Of a stretch of 64,000 nt of DNA, positions 51,401 to 59,608 are shown piece by piece. The DNA is from Jiangella anatolica (GTDB lineage: Bacteria > Actinomycetota > Actinomycetes > Jiangellales > Jiangellaceae): positions 24,686-88,685 of the forward strand of contig NZ_POTW01000018.1 of assembly GCF_003236295.1 (NCBI RefSeq). The letters run 5' to 3'. The first letter of the stretch is position 1; the number at the start of each line of letters is the position of its first letter. The notes under the pieces are model-generated. The model searched no databases. It saw nothing but the letters and a program-made list of their open reading frames with translations, and was not told where the DNA came from. Both the position numbers and the translations under genes were made by a program.

Positions 51401-53599
51401 GCGAAGGCCCTCGTCGCTCAGGTTACGAACGATGTAGCCGCCACGCAGGAGCACGGCCGGCTTCCACCACGCCTCGAAGTAAGAGGCGAAGTCCTCAGCC
51501 CTGTCCTTCACGGTGTTCTTCGTGCGGAGCAGGGTCTTGATGGACTGGCCGTGCTGCCTCAGGAGCTGGTCGAGCGACCGCAGGTCCATCGCCAGGAACG
51601 TCTGGCCAAGCTGCGCCTCGATCAGCGGCAGCTCCATCTCGTGGACAACCCCGTCGACCTCCCACTTGTAGGTGAGGGGTGCGTCAGCCGCGCTGTAGGC
51701 GCGGTTCTCAGCGGCCTGTCGCTCGATGTCCCGGAATAGGGTGGCGCGCCGACCCGAGTAGGCCAGGGCGATCTGCCGGGCCTCGCCCGGCTCAAGGCCA
51801 TGCTTGAGGGAGACGATCTCGACGCCGCGAGTCTCTAGGTCGGCCGCGATGCGCCGACGCTCCACGTCGGTGGTGGCGTCGGCAGCACGGTTCATGTAGA
51901 CGCGGCGCAGCTCCTCGAACTTGTCCGCACCCATGGCCTCGACGCCCTCGCGGCCGTAGGCCACGACCTGGTCCAGGTAGTTGCCTACCTGACCGTGGAT
52001 GTCACGGTGAAGGTCGAAGCGCCCAGGGCGCTGGCGGAACGCCGCTCGCGGGTACTTGATGTACGTGCTCGCCTTGCCAGTGCCCGGCGACCGGTACGTG
52101 TGCGAGGCGGTCTCCTTGACGATGTCACCGAACGACTTGCTGGAGCGCGGCACCATGCTGATGCCGGCGTTGACGATCCGGTCGTCGACAGAGTTCAGGA
52201 AGCGCTGATAGTCCTCGTACTCGCCGAGCTGCTCCTTGGCAGCCTCGGCGGCGTGCCGGTTCTGGTCGATCGTGGCCTTGGCGTTGAGCGCCTTCTCCTG
52301 CGCACGCATGGCGCCGGGGCCTCGAAGCCAGCGGCCCTCGGAGACGGCCGCGTCATAGGTCGCCTGGGCGAGGCCCAGCTCCTCGTCGATCTTGGGGATG
52401 CGCGTGGTCTGGAGGTTGTCGATGCGCTCAGCGAGTCCAGTACCGACGTCGCCGAAAGCGACACGGAGCTTGTCGGTGGCACCCGGGACGCCCATCATGG
52501 CGCCCACACCGTGGTAGAAGATGTCGTCGTAGAACTCGTCGCTGTAACCGAGTCCGTCCGACAGCGGCTTCTTGGCCACGCTCAGGCGGTAGAAGAACGC
52601 GGCGGCGGCGGGGTTGGTCCGGAACGCCTGGACCTCTTCAACGAGGCCCTGGGGGTCCAGCTCGCCCGCCCTGGAGCGGTCCCGAAGGTCCGTCATCTGG
52701 TGACGGAAGGCCAGGGCACGCTGCTCAACCGGAGACCACTTGCGGATCTTCATGTCCGCCAGCGCGGAGTCCGGCGCCGTCGTGATGCGCAGGACGTCGT
52801 CGCGGGTGCTGGCGCCCAGGTGGTCGATGTCACCCTTGAGGAAGGCGCGTGCGCGACCCACCCCAGCAGTAGCCACCGTGAGGGGGTCGGCGAACCACTC
52901 CTGCACGAAGTCTGCGGTGCCGGAGAACAGGTTGTACGCGAGGTTGTCCTCGCGCATCTCCCGGTAGTTCTGGTCCAGCGGCAGCCCGGTCTCAGGGTCG
53001 AAGCCAGCCTCGTAGCCCTCGCGGCGAAGGTCGCGGTCCACGAACACGTCGGCCAGCGACTGGCCGAACGTAGCGTCCTCCGTGCGGTCCCACGCCTCTT
53101 CCCAGGTGTTGCCGTCCAGCCAATCACCGAAGTTCCGGGTGAAGCCACGCTCGTCGATGATGTTGCCGGCCTGGAGGAACGTCGACATGCCGCGCTCTAC
53201 GGGCTCGGCGATCTTCTCCTCGTAGAACTCGCCGGCCTGGCCAACGGCGTCACCCGAGATCTCGCGGGCCTGGTCCTGGGCATCGCCATAGCCCAGGAGG
53301 TCGGCCTGCCAGTCGGAGGCGGCCTCTAGGCCGCCCTTGACGCCACCGAGGGCATCGCCGACGCCACCGAGCACGGAGCCAACGCCGCCTGTGATCTTGT
53401 CCCAGGCGGACTTCTCCTCGGCCTCTTCCTCGGCCACGGTCTGCATGGCGTTGAGCGCAGCCTGACGCTGCGACTCGGTCATCTCCGCTTGAGCGATGTC
53501 GAAGGCGGCGCCGTAGATCGGCTGAGGACGAACGGAGGAAGTGGTGGCAGCGGCGGCCTCACCAACGCGTGTAGCCCACCATGTGGAGTTCGAGGCCAC
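48410..53599 (-). CDS. Giant internal virion / ejection protein
   Basis: 1729 residues, GTG start with an AAAGGTGAG site. The N-terminus is amphipathic and Gly-rich (GGVGSVLGGVGDALGGVKGG near residue 80). The central region has long charged helices (REYALRQTRRYMF; LRFASSFMNAWQDTLVKWGT), and the last 400 residues are helical and charged. I find no polymerase, transglycosylase or protease motif. Its size and position beside the cell-wall hydrolase suggest an ejected channel protein. Confidence 0.65.
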   Translation of the reverse strand: MASNSTWWATRVGEAAAATTSSVRPQPIYGAAFDIAQAEMTESQRQAALNAMQTVAEEEAEEKSAWDKITGGVGSVLGGVGDALGGVKGGLEAASDWQADLLGYGDAQDQAREISGDAVGQAGEFYEEKIAEPVERGMSTFLQAGNIIDERGFTRNFGDWLDGNTWEEAWDRTEDATFGQSLADVFVDRDLRREGYEAGFDPETGLPLDQNYREMREDNLAYNLFSGTADFVQEWFADPLTVATAGVGRARAFLKGDIDHLGASTRDDVLRITTAPDSALADMKIRKWSPVEQRALAFRHQMTDLRDRSRAGELDPQGLVEEVQAFRTNPAAAAFFYRLSVAKKPLSDGLGYSDEFYDDIFYHGVGAMMGVPGATDKLRVAFGDVGTGLAERIDNLQTTRIPKIDEELGLAQATYDAAVSEGRWLRGPGAMRAQEKALNAKATIDQNRHAAEAAKEQLGEYEDYQRFLNSVDDRIVNAGISMVPRSSKSFGDIVKETASHTYRSPGTGKASTYIKYPRAAFRQRPGRFDLHRDIHGQVGNYLDQVVAYGREGVEAMGADKFEELRRVYMNRAADATTDVERRRIAADLETRGVEIVSLKHGLEPGEARQIALAYSGRRATLFRDIERQAAENRAYSAADAPLTYKWEVDGVVHEMELPLIEAQLGQTFLAMDLRSLDQLLRQHGQSIKTLLRTKNTVKDRAEDFASYFEAWWKPAVLLRGGYIVRNLSDEGLRSLAALDSLASLMDAPKAMSIGAANLPIRAANRIKGAGNRAARRRWLKRQDQEGTPVLRGPADSLREDAGRLKAVERNLAPVERWSQDLLRNRANGVRDPKVPPIVQKIRAADEAAAGASFAVDMATGRRMRNVEAVVPIGDEVVLNDLDEMAIARFAELRSGLLSNPDGVLLVRRTEDGVVVNVGRRGAKYLKKTELIPQLGARPVTIKGRKGASWEAAGAFQPGVGDVHRSLNSSGMDHRAMTSSYENTTANLRAAVDRGKRSVVGDSNHAEAWHQAIEQIRVSPSARARLGGQELESWLKTPEGRKHQSAQRLYFRSAEPYVWQTEIDNHLNALLPTERLREMVRTDQTLTVEDLQQMVDNRREVVPKAIDTTSVDLALGTGVGQALNAVKDKLYNAIATVPSDTLVRNPFFNRMYKHRLQVAADQVEAGQKISRETQVLMERQAREYALRQTRRYMFSAMDHTDLQHTLRFASSFMNAWQDTLVKWGTIIMERPEQFMRLYANGWQNLDKLPFVEFVDSNGLGKDDPDHGELTNLRIEGLGQTMKLLDKVLPGDQSAAGEIFQTWNVNKNGLNSVIQGSPWWLPGTSPFIQVPAAYMMRNSPHLADDSAFSSFMYKYLFPAGVPESPVLDTVFPAAWMTQVRRQIEGVEDPVFNRMMATRTYQQDYQDWIDNGRQGPEPTPEESVEKAEAAQAFMIAARFMSPAGFTPEVKGQFFIDAANRIQAEYGYGEEGYQKFLDEYGEDAWLWWQSTSQSNTGVPATSAGFMAQQKYRDQIEKNPELGLALVGLDTETDEFNYSVYAWQTQNKVSNVDARTQRAPRGPEGTVQAAEESEGWRRWNYWNTKIQAELSARGLKSLRQRGAEDLIQIQHTIRDQLWNELPGWRDAYTSMDTDKSYTLIQQMEGLVDRGESPERPDWHGVEEFLDIHRRIGAELDAREMYGGGSRNIEAEANADLAYAYDVMVGELRQRNLMFDEFFNRFLTNHSMTLGSGGL

Positions 53600-53609
53600 T
53601 GCTCACCTT

Positions 53610-54026
53610 TCAGACTGCTTGTCGCGCCGCCAGTTGACGCACGTACTGACGAGTTGCGTTGGTTGCGTTCGGTAGCGAGGCGACGAACTTCAAGACCGGC
53701 ATGTAGCTGCCAAGGCGGAGGAGGTCTTCCTCGTCGAGGTCCGGGGCACCGTTCCCGGCGCCCGCATTCACGCCGTCTGTGACCGGACGCTCGGGGTACT
53801 GGGTGGGCGCGTCCATCGGGACGACGCCGGAGGGATCGACGGGGCCAGCGGCCTTAGCCATGGGTGCGCCGGCCTGAATCTCCTCAAACTCGGAAGATTC
53901 TCCGTACCTGGAATCCGGTAATCTCCTGATTCCTTGAGAATCTGTGCGCTGAGAGAGGGCGCCTGGCCCCGACACGGGGGCGGGGTTCGCGGGTTCGCGG
54001 TACCCGCCATGCTGGCCATTGGCCAC
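53610..54026 (-). CDS. Small phage protein
   Basis: 138 residues from the GTG at 54026. A disordered Pro/Gly N-terminal half (YREPANPAPVSGPGALSQRT) and a short helical C-terminus (DEEDLLRLGSYMPVLKFVAS; NATNATRQYVRQLAARQ). It lies between portal-proximal small genes and the giant virion gene; function unknown. Confidence 0.6.
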   Translation of the reverse strand: MANGQHGGYREPANPAPVSGPGALSQRTDSQGIRRLPDSRYGESSEFEEIQAGAPMAKAAGPVDPSGVVPMDAPTQYPERPVTDGVNAGAGNGAPDLDEEDLLRLGSYMPVLKFVASLPNATNATRQYVRQLAARQAV

Positions 54027-54094
54027 TACTTGCCACCGCCCTTGTCGTCGTCCTCGCCGTCACCCATCCAGGTGTTGTCGTCTCCGCCGCGCAT
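54026..54094 (-). CDS. Possible 22-residue micro-ORF
   Basis: ATG at 54094 overlaps the stop of the 63-residue gene (TGATG), and its TAG overlaps the GTG of the 138-residue gene (TAGTG). The product, rich in Gly and Asp (MRGGDDNTW, GEDDDKGGG), has no known domain. The double one-base overlap argues for real translation, perhaps as a coupling ORF. Confidence 0.4.
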   Translation of the reverse strand: MRGGDDNTWMGDGEDDDKGGGK

Positions 54095-54285
54095 CACGCC
54101 TCCGTCTCGGGCAGGGAGTTGAGCTGCTCGCCGAAGGCGTTGACCCAGGCGGCCTCTTCGGCGCGCCGGTCGGCGTCAGCCTCGATGAGCACGTGCACCG
54201 ACTCGAAGAAATTGGCCACGCTGTTGGTCATGTAGGCGGCGCAGTGGAGCGCCTGACCGGCGACCAGCTTCCAGTCCCACTTCAT
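54094..54285 (-). CDS. Small phage protein
   Basis: 63 residues from the ATG at 54285, with a GAAGGG site. KWDWKLVAGQALHCAAYMTN leads into SVANFFESVHVLIEADADRR, helical and acidic at the end. Function unknown. It starts a new run of overlapping genes after the hairpin region. Confidence 0.55.
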   Translation of the reverse strand: MKWDWKLVAGQALHCAAYMTNSVANFFESVHVLIEADADRRAEEAAWVNAFGEQLNSLPETEA

Positions 54286-54621
54286 GCGGCACCCTTCGTC
54301 GAAGATTGAGAGCCCGTCGCGGTTAAAGCCCACGGGCACTGCACGGGGTCCCGGCCAGCATGACCACCACAGTCAGAGGCGAGCCGGAGTGTGTTAGTCC
54401 CATGCAGGTGGTGCATCCGTTGTGCCGGGTGGTTAGTCCGACCGGACTGAAGCCCGGCCCTGGGCCAGCCTCGCTGGCGGTACCGGACGTGAAGGGCCGG
54501 GCCTCAAGCCCCTTACGGGCGAGGCCCGGCCAGCCCTGCGGAGCGCGCGGAGGGGGCGCGCTCAGAACGCAGGGAGACAGCTAGAGCCCCTTAGTCCCGC
54601 GTGTGCGGGGAGGCTCTGCGT
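54286..54621. other. Non-coding spacer with hairpins
   Basis: No credible gene. It includes perfect arms GGCCGGGCCT (54495-54504) and AGGCCCGGCC (54522-54531), listed separately, and AGTCC-GACC-GGACT near 54435. It divides the terminase-portal group from the rest of the late block. Confidence 0.6.
54495..54531 (-). terminator. Hairpin after terminase-portal genes
   Basis: Perfect ten-base arms with a 17-base loop, downstream of the 62-residue basic protein gene on the late strand. Likely terminator or processing hairpin. Confidence 0.5.
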
Positions 54622-54810
54622 TCAGCGGGACCGACGTCGCACGGGTGACGTGGTCTTCTTGGCACCACGCCGCCAGGTGGCAGGACGCGGGGCGTTGGGG
54701 TCGCGGATCAGCTTGTCCGCCGGGATCGGCTTACGAGCCGGCCGCTTCTTCGGGAGGTTCGTCGGCGTGACCTTGACGGGTCCGCCGCCTGTTGCGACTC
54801 GACGTGCCAT
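54622..54810 (-). CDS. Small basic phage protein
   Basis: 62 residues, about one third Arg/Lys (LPKKRPARKPIPADKLIRD, TWRRGAKKTTSPVRRRSR). It resembles nucleic-acid-binding tails. Located ten bases after the portal gene, it could be a DNA-condensing or head protein. Confidence 0.6.
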   Translation of the reverse strand: MARRVATGGGPVKVTPTNLPKKRPARKPIPADKLIRDPNAPRPATWRRGAKKTTSPVRRRSR

Positions 54811-54820
54811 GTGAGGGTTC

Positions 54821-56590
54821 CTAACCGGCGGTGGGGATCATGCGGGAGATCGAGTTCTGCATGTTGGCCTCGCCAGAAGACGACAGGTTGGCGAGCATCA
54901 TCTGGAGGTCCTGAGGTCCGCCCCCAGCCGGGGCTGGGGCGCCTGCGGGTCCGCCGCCCATCAGGGCGGCGAGCGGGTCCTGGGCCTGCTGCTCTGCGGC
55001 GGCCTGCTCCTCAGGGGTGGGCTCGAACGCCTTGATGATCGCCTCGTGGATCGGAACGCCCTTCAGGCGCTGGTCGGCCACTGTGGCGACCTGACGCAGC
55101 GCCTGGCGCGGGTCCTGACCCATCTGGGCCAACTGGGGGAAGGTAGCCCCCAGTCCCTGTACACCGGACAGCAGCGCCGCCTGAAGGGACTCGATGTCCA
55201 TCCGGGCCATCTCCTCAGAGGAGTTGATCCCGAACTGGCTGGCGAGCTGGTCCATGATGGTCTCGCGGGACAGCAGTCCCGCGCCCTGAGCCTGAAGCAT
55301 GAAGATGAGGCCGCGGTTGGCGTCCATCCCAGAGGCGAAGCCGTAGGTGCACTCGACCTCGTAGTCGCCCTTGATGTCCTTTTCGGGCGTGTATCTGATG
55401 GAATACTGCGCGCCCTGGGCGCGACCCTTGGCACTCTTCTCTACCTGGCCGAAGAGCTTCTCGTCCATCTCCAGCGCGAACGAAGCGGCGTCCTGGAGGG
55501 TCTGGGCGAACAGCGACTGAGCCACCTGGATCTGCGTGTCCACGGTGGACAGCAAGGCGCCGATGCCCTGGCCAGTGATGACCGAGGCGTTCAGGTTGCC
55601 AGTCATCGCCTCCGGGAAGCGCGCCGCCAGGCGCTCTTCGTTAGCCAGGTTCGCACTCTCGGCGAACGCAGCCGGCGGGAGGTCGATCCCGATGCGGCGG
55701 ATGCCCTCGGGGTTATTGGTGTGGATGATCGAGCGCGGGCCGGTCGGCAGGTGGTTGACGTCCGTGGGAACTGCGACCGGGGCGTTGACGGCCTCCCAGG
55801 CGCCCTCAAGGATGAGGGCGGACAGGCGAGCCCGGAACAACTGGACCCAGATCATCTCGTCGAACTGCCCGCGAACCTCGTCGTCCCACTTGGGCATCTC
55901 GGCGATGAAGACCGGGGTCTTCTTCATCGGGTTGGCAGCGGTGGCCAGCACCAGGTTCTTGCTGGGGAGGAAGAGGGTGTCTGCGTACTTGTCCTTGCAG
56001 AGCACTACTTCGAGGGTCTGGCTGGACTCACCGTTGCTGTAGGCGGTGCGACCCAGGATCTCGTCGGCGTGCTGAGGGAACTTGGCGGCCAGCGATCCGG
56101 CCGTGTCGTACCAGCACTTGTAGTAGTGCACCACCCGGCCGTACAGGTCGGTGTGCCAGTAGGCGCCGACCGGAGAGTCCACCCGGAAGACCGGGCTCAT
56201 CATCTCGAAGTCGGGCTCAACGACGACAGGCAGGGCGCCGAACGAGAGGTATCGGTCCCCGCCGCCGTGCATCTGCGTCTGGAGCCTTGACAGCTCGACG
56301 AAGCCGTTGACGATCTGGGTGCGCTTCTCGGCCGCCGTCTTGGCGCGGTCACTCTTGTGGCGACCTGACTTGCACGAGAAGTCCGGGAGGCCGCCAAGCT
56401 GCTCGCCGAGCTGCCGGCTGGCGATGTTGACCATGTTCGCCGTGACCTGCTTGGGCAGGTTGTCGGGGAACAGGCCGGGCATGACCTCGTGAACGTCACC
56501 GCGCCTGACGGCAGAGACCTGGGCATGGCGAACATCGCGGGCAGCGTTCTCAGCCTTGAGTTCGCTGTACGCCTGGATGATGTCAGTCAT
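54821..56590 (-). CDS. Portal protein
   Basis: 589 residues. Typical portal features: N-terminal NMVNIASRQLGEQLGGLPDF, a wing/stem region (DEMIWVQLFRARLSALILEG), and IGALLSTVDTQIQVAQSLFA, then a disordered Gln/Pro-rich C-terminus (EEQAAAEQQAQDPLAALMGG). Portals form the 12-mer DNA channel at the capsid vertex. ATG overlaps the terminase stop by four bases. Confidence 0.82.
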   Translation of the reverse strand: MTDIIQAYSELKAENAARDVRHAQVSAVRRGDVHEVMPGLFPDNLPKQVTANMVNIASRQLGEQLGGLPDFSCKSGRHKSDRAKTAAEKRTQIVNGFVELSRLQTQMHGGGDRYLSFGALPVVVEPDFEMMSPVFRVDSPVGAYWHTDLYGRVVHYYKCWYDTAGSLAAKFPQHADEILGRTAYSNGESSQTLEVVLCKDKYADTLFLPSKNLVLATAANPMKKTPVFIAEMPKWDDEVRGQFDEMIWVQLFRARLSALILEGAWEAVNAPVAVPTDVNHLPTGPRSIIHTNNPEGIRRIGIDLPPAAFAESANLANEERLAARFPEAMTGNLNASVITGQGIGALLSTVDTQIQVAQSLFAQTLQDAASFALEMDEKLFGQVEKSAKGRAQGAQYSIRYTPEKDIKGDYEVECTYGFASGMDANRGLIFMLQAQGAGLLSRETIMDQLASQFGINSSEEMARMDIESLQAALLSGVQGLGATFPQLAQMGQDPRQALRQVATVADQRLKGVPIHEAIIKAFEPTPEEQAAAEQQAQDPLAALMGGGPAGAPAPAGGGPQDLQMMLANLSSSGEANMQNSISRMIPTAG

Positions 56591-58560
56591 GCGATTCGCC
56601 TTTGATGGAACGGGGACCAGAGGACTGGATCATCGGGGTCGAGGTTTCCCAGGTCGATCACTCGCTGGTACTGGCGGTCGGATCCGGTGCTGAAGGGCGA
56701 GTCCCGGAACATGAAGTTGTCCTGAGCGACGGCCAGCTCGCGAACGCGAGCCTCGGCGAACCACAGCGCCATCAGGACGTCGGTCTTGCCCTTGGTCTTC
56801 GGAAAGTACGTAGCCATCTGCTCGGTCAGGGCGCGCACCGCCTCGGTGCGCGTCGACGGGAGCTGGAGCAGGTTGGTCTTCGGGTCTCGGTCACCACCGA
56901 CGATCAGCGACGTGAGCGAGAGGATGCCGCCGTCCACGTCCCACTTGGACTCGCGGGTCGTGATGTGGTCGCTGATGATGCAGCCCCGCGTGGCCAGCTC
57001 GCGGGTGATCGTGAGGTCCTGGGTGATCCAGGTGGAGAGGAGCACCTTCTCCACTCGCCACTCCCGAACGCCGTAGCGTTCGGTCCAGGAGATCATCAGG
57101 TTCCGGATCTGGTCCGGGGTCATGTTCGCCTGGTTGTGCGCGTCGAGCAGCCAGCGCTTCTGCGTGTACGGGTCGTAGGCGATGACCACAGCGGCCGTGT
57201 GGCCGCTGGAGGCGGGGTCCAGGCCGGCTATGACCCGCTTGCCGGACATGTGCTCGCCGTCGTGACCGGGCGCCTCGGGGTTGAGCGGACCCACCATACG
57301 CATCGGGTTGATGCAGCCGTTGATCTGGTCCCTGGGGAAGATGGCCGTCTCTTGCAGGTCCATCTGCTGGTAGCCCTGGACCCAGGCGTCCTCGCCCACG
57401 AGCTGGCGCATCCGCTTGAGGCGGACGCCGTCCCACATCGGGTACTCGCCAGCGGTGTCAGGCTCGGAGCGGTTGTCGCCTACCTGCGGGTTGTTGGAGC
57501 GCGGCCACAGGGTGATCCAGGTGGAGGGATCTTCGGGCGTGGGGCCGAAGTCCTCGACGGCGGGCTGAGAGAAGTACGACCAGCCGGAGGGCTCCCCACC
57601 GTAACGCTCGGGGTTGCGCAGCTCCTTGTAGATGTCCACCGGGGCGACGCGGGTGCCGACCAGGAGGAAGCGGCCGGCGTCACCGATGCGGGTGGCCACC
57701 ATGCGGGTCAGCCAGTTGAACTGCTTGTCGACCTCGCCCGCGTTCGTGGTGTCCACGCAGTCGTCGGCGATGATGAGCGTGGCGCGCTTACCGTAGATCT
57801 GGGAGCCGAGGCCGACCGCCTGCACGGTCGGGTCCTTGGCGCTCTGGTCACGAAGCGTCGGGCCGAAGCGGATACGCGTGCTGCTCCACTCCGTGCACGC
57901 CTTCTCGAACCCGTCGTCCGGAGCGAAGTCCCGCTGAAGCGCCTCGTAGTGAGGGTTGGCCAGGAAGTCCTTGATCTGGCTGATGAAGTCGCCGGCCAGC
58001 TCCTGCTTCTTGGAGATGATGATGACCAGGGCGTTGCGATCCTTCAGGATCTGCCACAGGACATAGGCGACCGTGATGGTCGTGGACTTACCGTGGTTAG
58101 GCGGAGTGTTGATGATGAGGTGGGTCGCGCGGCCCGGCTCGTAGGTCTGCGACGGGTGGAGGTCGCGGGGCTCGCGTCCCTCCAGGATGTCGAACCACTG
58201 GAGCTGGTGGCGGTACATCCGCCACCCCAGGTACTTCTCACAGAACACCGGGAAGTCGGGAACCTCGACGTGCTCTTCGCCCTCGGGCGCCTGCTTGGCG
58301 CGGCGGCGACCGATGATCCGGTCGGCCTCCTTGGCGAAGTCCGGGTCGCTGGACTTCCAGTACTTCCACGTGGCCTTGGTCCGGTCCACGTAATGGAGGG
58401 CATCGGCGACGGTGTAGTTGTCGGCGAGGAGTTCGAGGACCTTCTCCTTGACCGCCTCAGTGGTCTTCCGGCCGCCCTTGGGGCGGCGCCTAAGACCCTT
58501 GGCCTCACGGTCCATGGTGGCGCTATTGGACTGGATGAGCTTGTCGTTGGCAGTGACCAA
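56587..58560 (-). CDS. Terminase large subunit with N-terminal helix-turn-helix
   Basis: 657 residues from a TTG at 58560 (ATG at 58515 is an alternative). Residues 30-75 look like a small-terminase-type helix-turn-helix (TVADALHYVDRTKATWKYW). The ATPase has Walker A NTPPNHGKST (151-160) and Walker B TLIIADDCVD (261-270). The RNase H-like nuclease begins at Asp448 (AGLDPASSGHTAAVV). It packages DNA through the portal; no separate small subunit is seen upstream. Confidence 0.92.
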   Translation of the reverse strand: MVTANDKLIQSNSATMDREAKGLRRRPKGGRKTTEAVKEKVLELLADNYTVADALHYVDRTKATWKYWKSSDPDFAKEADRIIGRRRAKQAPEGEEHVEVPDFPVFCEKYLGWRMYRHQLQWFDILEGREPRDLHPSQTYEPGRATHLIINTPPNHGKSTTITVAYVLWQILKDRNALVIIISKKQELAGDFISQIKDFLANPHYEALQRDFAPDDGFEKACTEWSSTRIRFGPTLRDQSAKDPTVQAVGLGSQIYGKRATLIIADDCVDTTNAGEVDKQFNWLTRMVATRIGDAGRFLLVGTRVAPVDIYKELRNPERYGGEPSGWSYFSQPAVEDFGPTPEDPSTWITLWPRSNNPQVGDNRSEPDTAGEYPMWDGVRLKRMRQLVGEDAWVQGYQQMDLQETAIFPRDQINGCINPMRMVGPLNPEAPGHDGEHMSGKRVIAGLDPASSGHTAAVVIAYDPYTQKRWLLDAHNQANMTPDQIRNLMISWTERYGVREWRVEKVLLSTWITQDLTITRELATRGCIISDHITTRESKWDVDGGILSLTSLIVGGDRDPKTNLLQLPSTRTEAVRALTEQMATYFPKTKGKTDVLMALWFAEARVRELAVAQDNFMFRDSPFSTGSDRQYQRVIDLGNLDPDDPVLWSPFHQRRIA

Positions 58561-58740
58561 GACCTAGCCCCCAGTTCCTACTCAGATTTCGACTCGGGGG
58601 TTAGACCCCACTTCGTGGGCAGCGACGGAAAGGAAAGTGAGAGAGGACCAAAGACCCAGCGACCGAAGAACTGAGACGCGCCAGCGGATCAGTTCGCAGG
58701 GAGCTGGGTCTGCTAGGGCTAGGCTCTAAGCTCTTTGCCC

Positions 58741-58749
58741 TGTGGATAA
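58741..58749 (-). promoter_or_regulatory. DnaA box
   Basis: TTATCCACA on the minus strand, an exact match to the strong bacterial DnaA box. Two weaker same-orientation matches lie at 59026-59034 (CCATCCACA) and 59254-59262 (GTGTCCACA). Confidence 0.6.
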
Positions 58750-58752
58750 GAG

Positions 58753-58783
58753 AAGGGGGACCCCCCTGAAAGGGGTCCCCCTT
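58753..58783. terminator. Strong hairpin next to DnaA box
   Basis: Perfect 12-base arms AAGGGGGACCCC and GGGGTCCCCCTT with a seven-base loop. It can end transcription from either side or extrude at the origin. Confidence 0.65.
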
Positions 58784-58947
58784 AAGCCAAGCGTTCTAAG
58801 ACCTTGGCAGCTTGTGTTATAGCTCTAGAGCTAAGAGTCTAGGTAACGCTCTAGCCTCCCTTGGGGTCGGCTAGAGCTACTAGCTTTGGCTCTAAGCGCT
58901 TAGCTCTAAGAACTAAGTACCCCTCACCCCAAGGCAGGTTCTCCAAA

Positions 58948-58970
58948 CGCCATTTTCGGCGAAAATGGCG
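58948..58970. repeat. CGCCATTTTC dyad
   Basis: Perfect ten-base arms CGCCATTTTC / GAAAATGGCG with a three-base centre, inside the candidate origin. Looks like a binding site for a dimeric protein. Confidence 0.6.
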
Positions 58971-59044
58971 TGATCGTTATCTAAGCGTTACCAAAAGAGG
59001 CTGTTTCACCGGGAAAATCTCAGCATGTGGATGGTATGTCAACC

Positions 59045-59070
59045 ACGGCCGACCGTGGGCGGTCGGCCGT
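59045..59070. terminator. ACGGCCGACCG hairpin
   Basis: Perfect 11-base arms ACGGCCGACCG / CGGTCGGCCGT with a four-base loop followed by TTT. Terminator-like. Confidence 0.55.
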
Positions 59071-59578
59071 TTGGGACTCGAACGTACAGGAGTCAACGGG
59101 TCTGACGGTGCTGGAGTTTAACGGGCATTTGGGAGTGAGGACAGTATGAGGAGCGCGCCCCGGGATTAAGCATCGGGGGGTCAAGATCCTGCCAAAGTGG
59201 CAGGAAATCGCCCCTCACCCACGCGCTCCAGCGCGTGCGGTGGTGCCTCAGCCTGTGGACACAGAGCCAGGCCGGCAGGGCGCTAGCCGTGTGCATGGTA
59301 GGGACGGAATACGCAGCCTGGACGCTATACGTGCACGCACATACGTGCGCACGTGCGCATGATCGTGGGCCATGCCAACTGATGCGCTAGGAATGCGAGC
59401 AAGTGCTCGTGTATTTGGGTGAGTGAGGCGCGATGCGCCCCTACCCATCCCACTGCGTACACCATACTCAGTGTCCAGCACCCCTACTGCGCCCTGTCGT
59501 AGATGCCTAACCTCAGCCATGCTTTAGGTCTGTCGCCGCCGCCCCGCGCACGACTTCCAAGATCTTTGGCTATGGGTA

Positions 59579-59608
59579 TTGACGACTGTGGCCGCCGTAG
59601 TCTACGTT
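59579..59608 (+). promoter_or_regulatory. Candidate rightward early promoter
   Basis: TTGACG (59579-59584), an 18-base spacer and TACGTT (59603-59608). Its -10 is identical to that proposed for the integrase operon. It is the best promoter for the small-gene series; the ~280-base leader that follows holds hairpins at 59735-59759 and 59770-59786. Confidence 0.55.

Larger units (their letters stand above)
58722..58988. repeat. Cluster of GCTCTA(A/G) repeats
   Basis: GCTCTAAG occurs near 58723, 58889 and 58903; GCTCTAG near 58822 and 58849; TTCTAAG near 58794; CTAGAGC near 58871; TCTAAGCG near 58891 and 58980. The palindromes AGCTCTAGAGCT (58821-58832) and CTAAGCGCTTAG (58892-58903) are part of the cluster. 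The density points to iteron-like protein binding sites. Confidence 0.6.

Noticed and set aside
48410..53599. N4-type virion RNA polymerase
   Set aside because: No T7-like polymerase motifs are visible in the 1729-residue protein, despite the N4-like capsid.
59041..59110. Second tRNA-like GACTCGAAC string
   Set aside because: The flanks cannot form a T-stem; the string alone is not meaningful.
58861..59121. 86-codon frame in the control region
   Set aside because: It covers the repeats and both dyads, with no ribosome site or recognisable protein features.
59248..59520. 90-codon leftward frame in the control region
   Set aside because: No ribosome site, low-complexity Arg/His product and no neighbour coupling.
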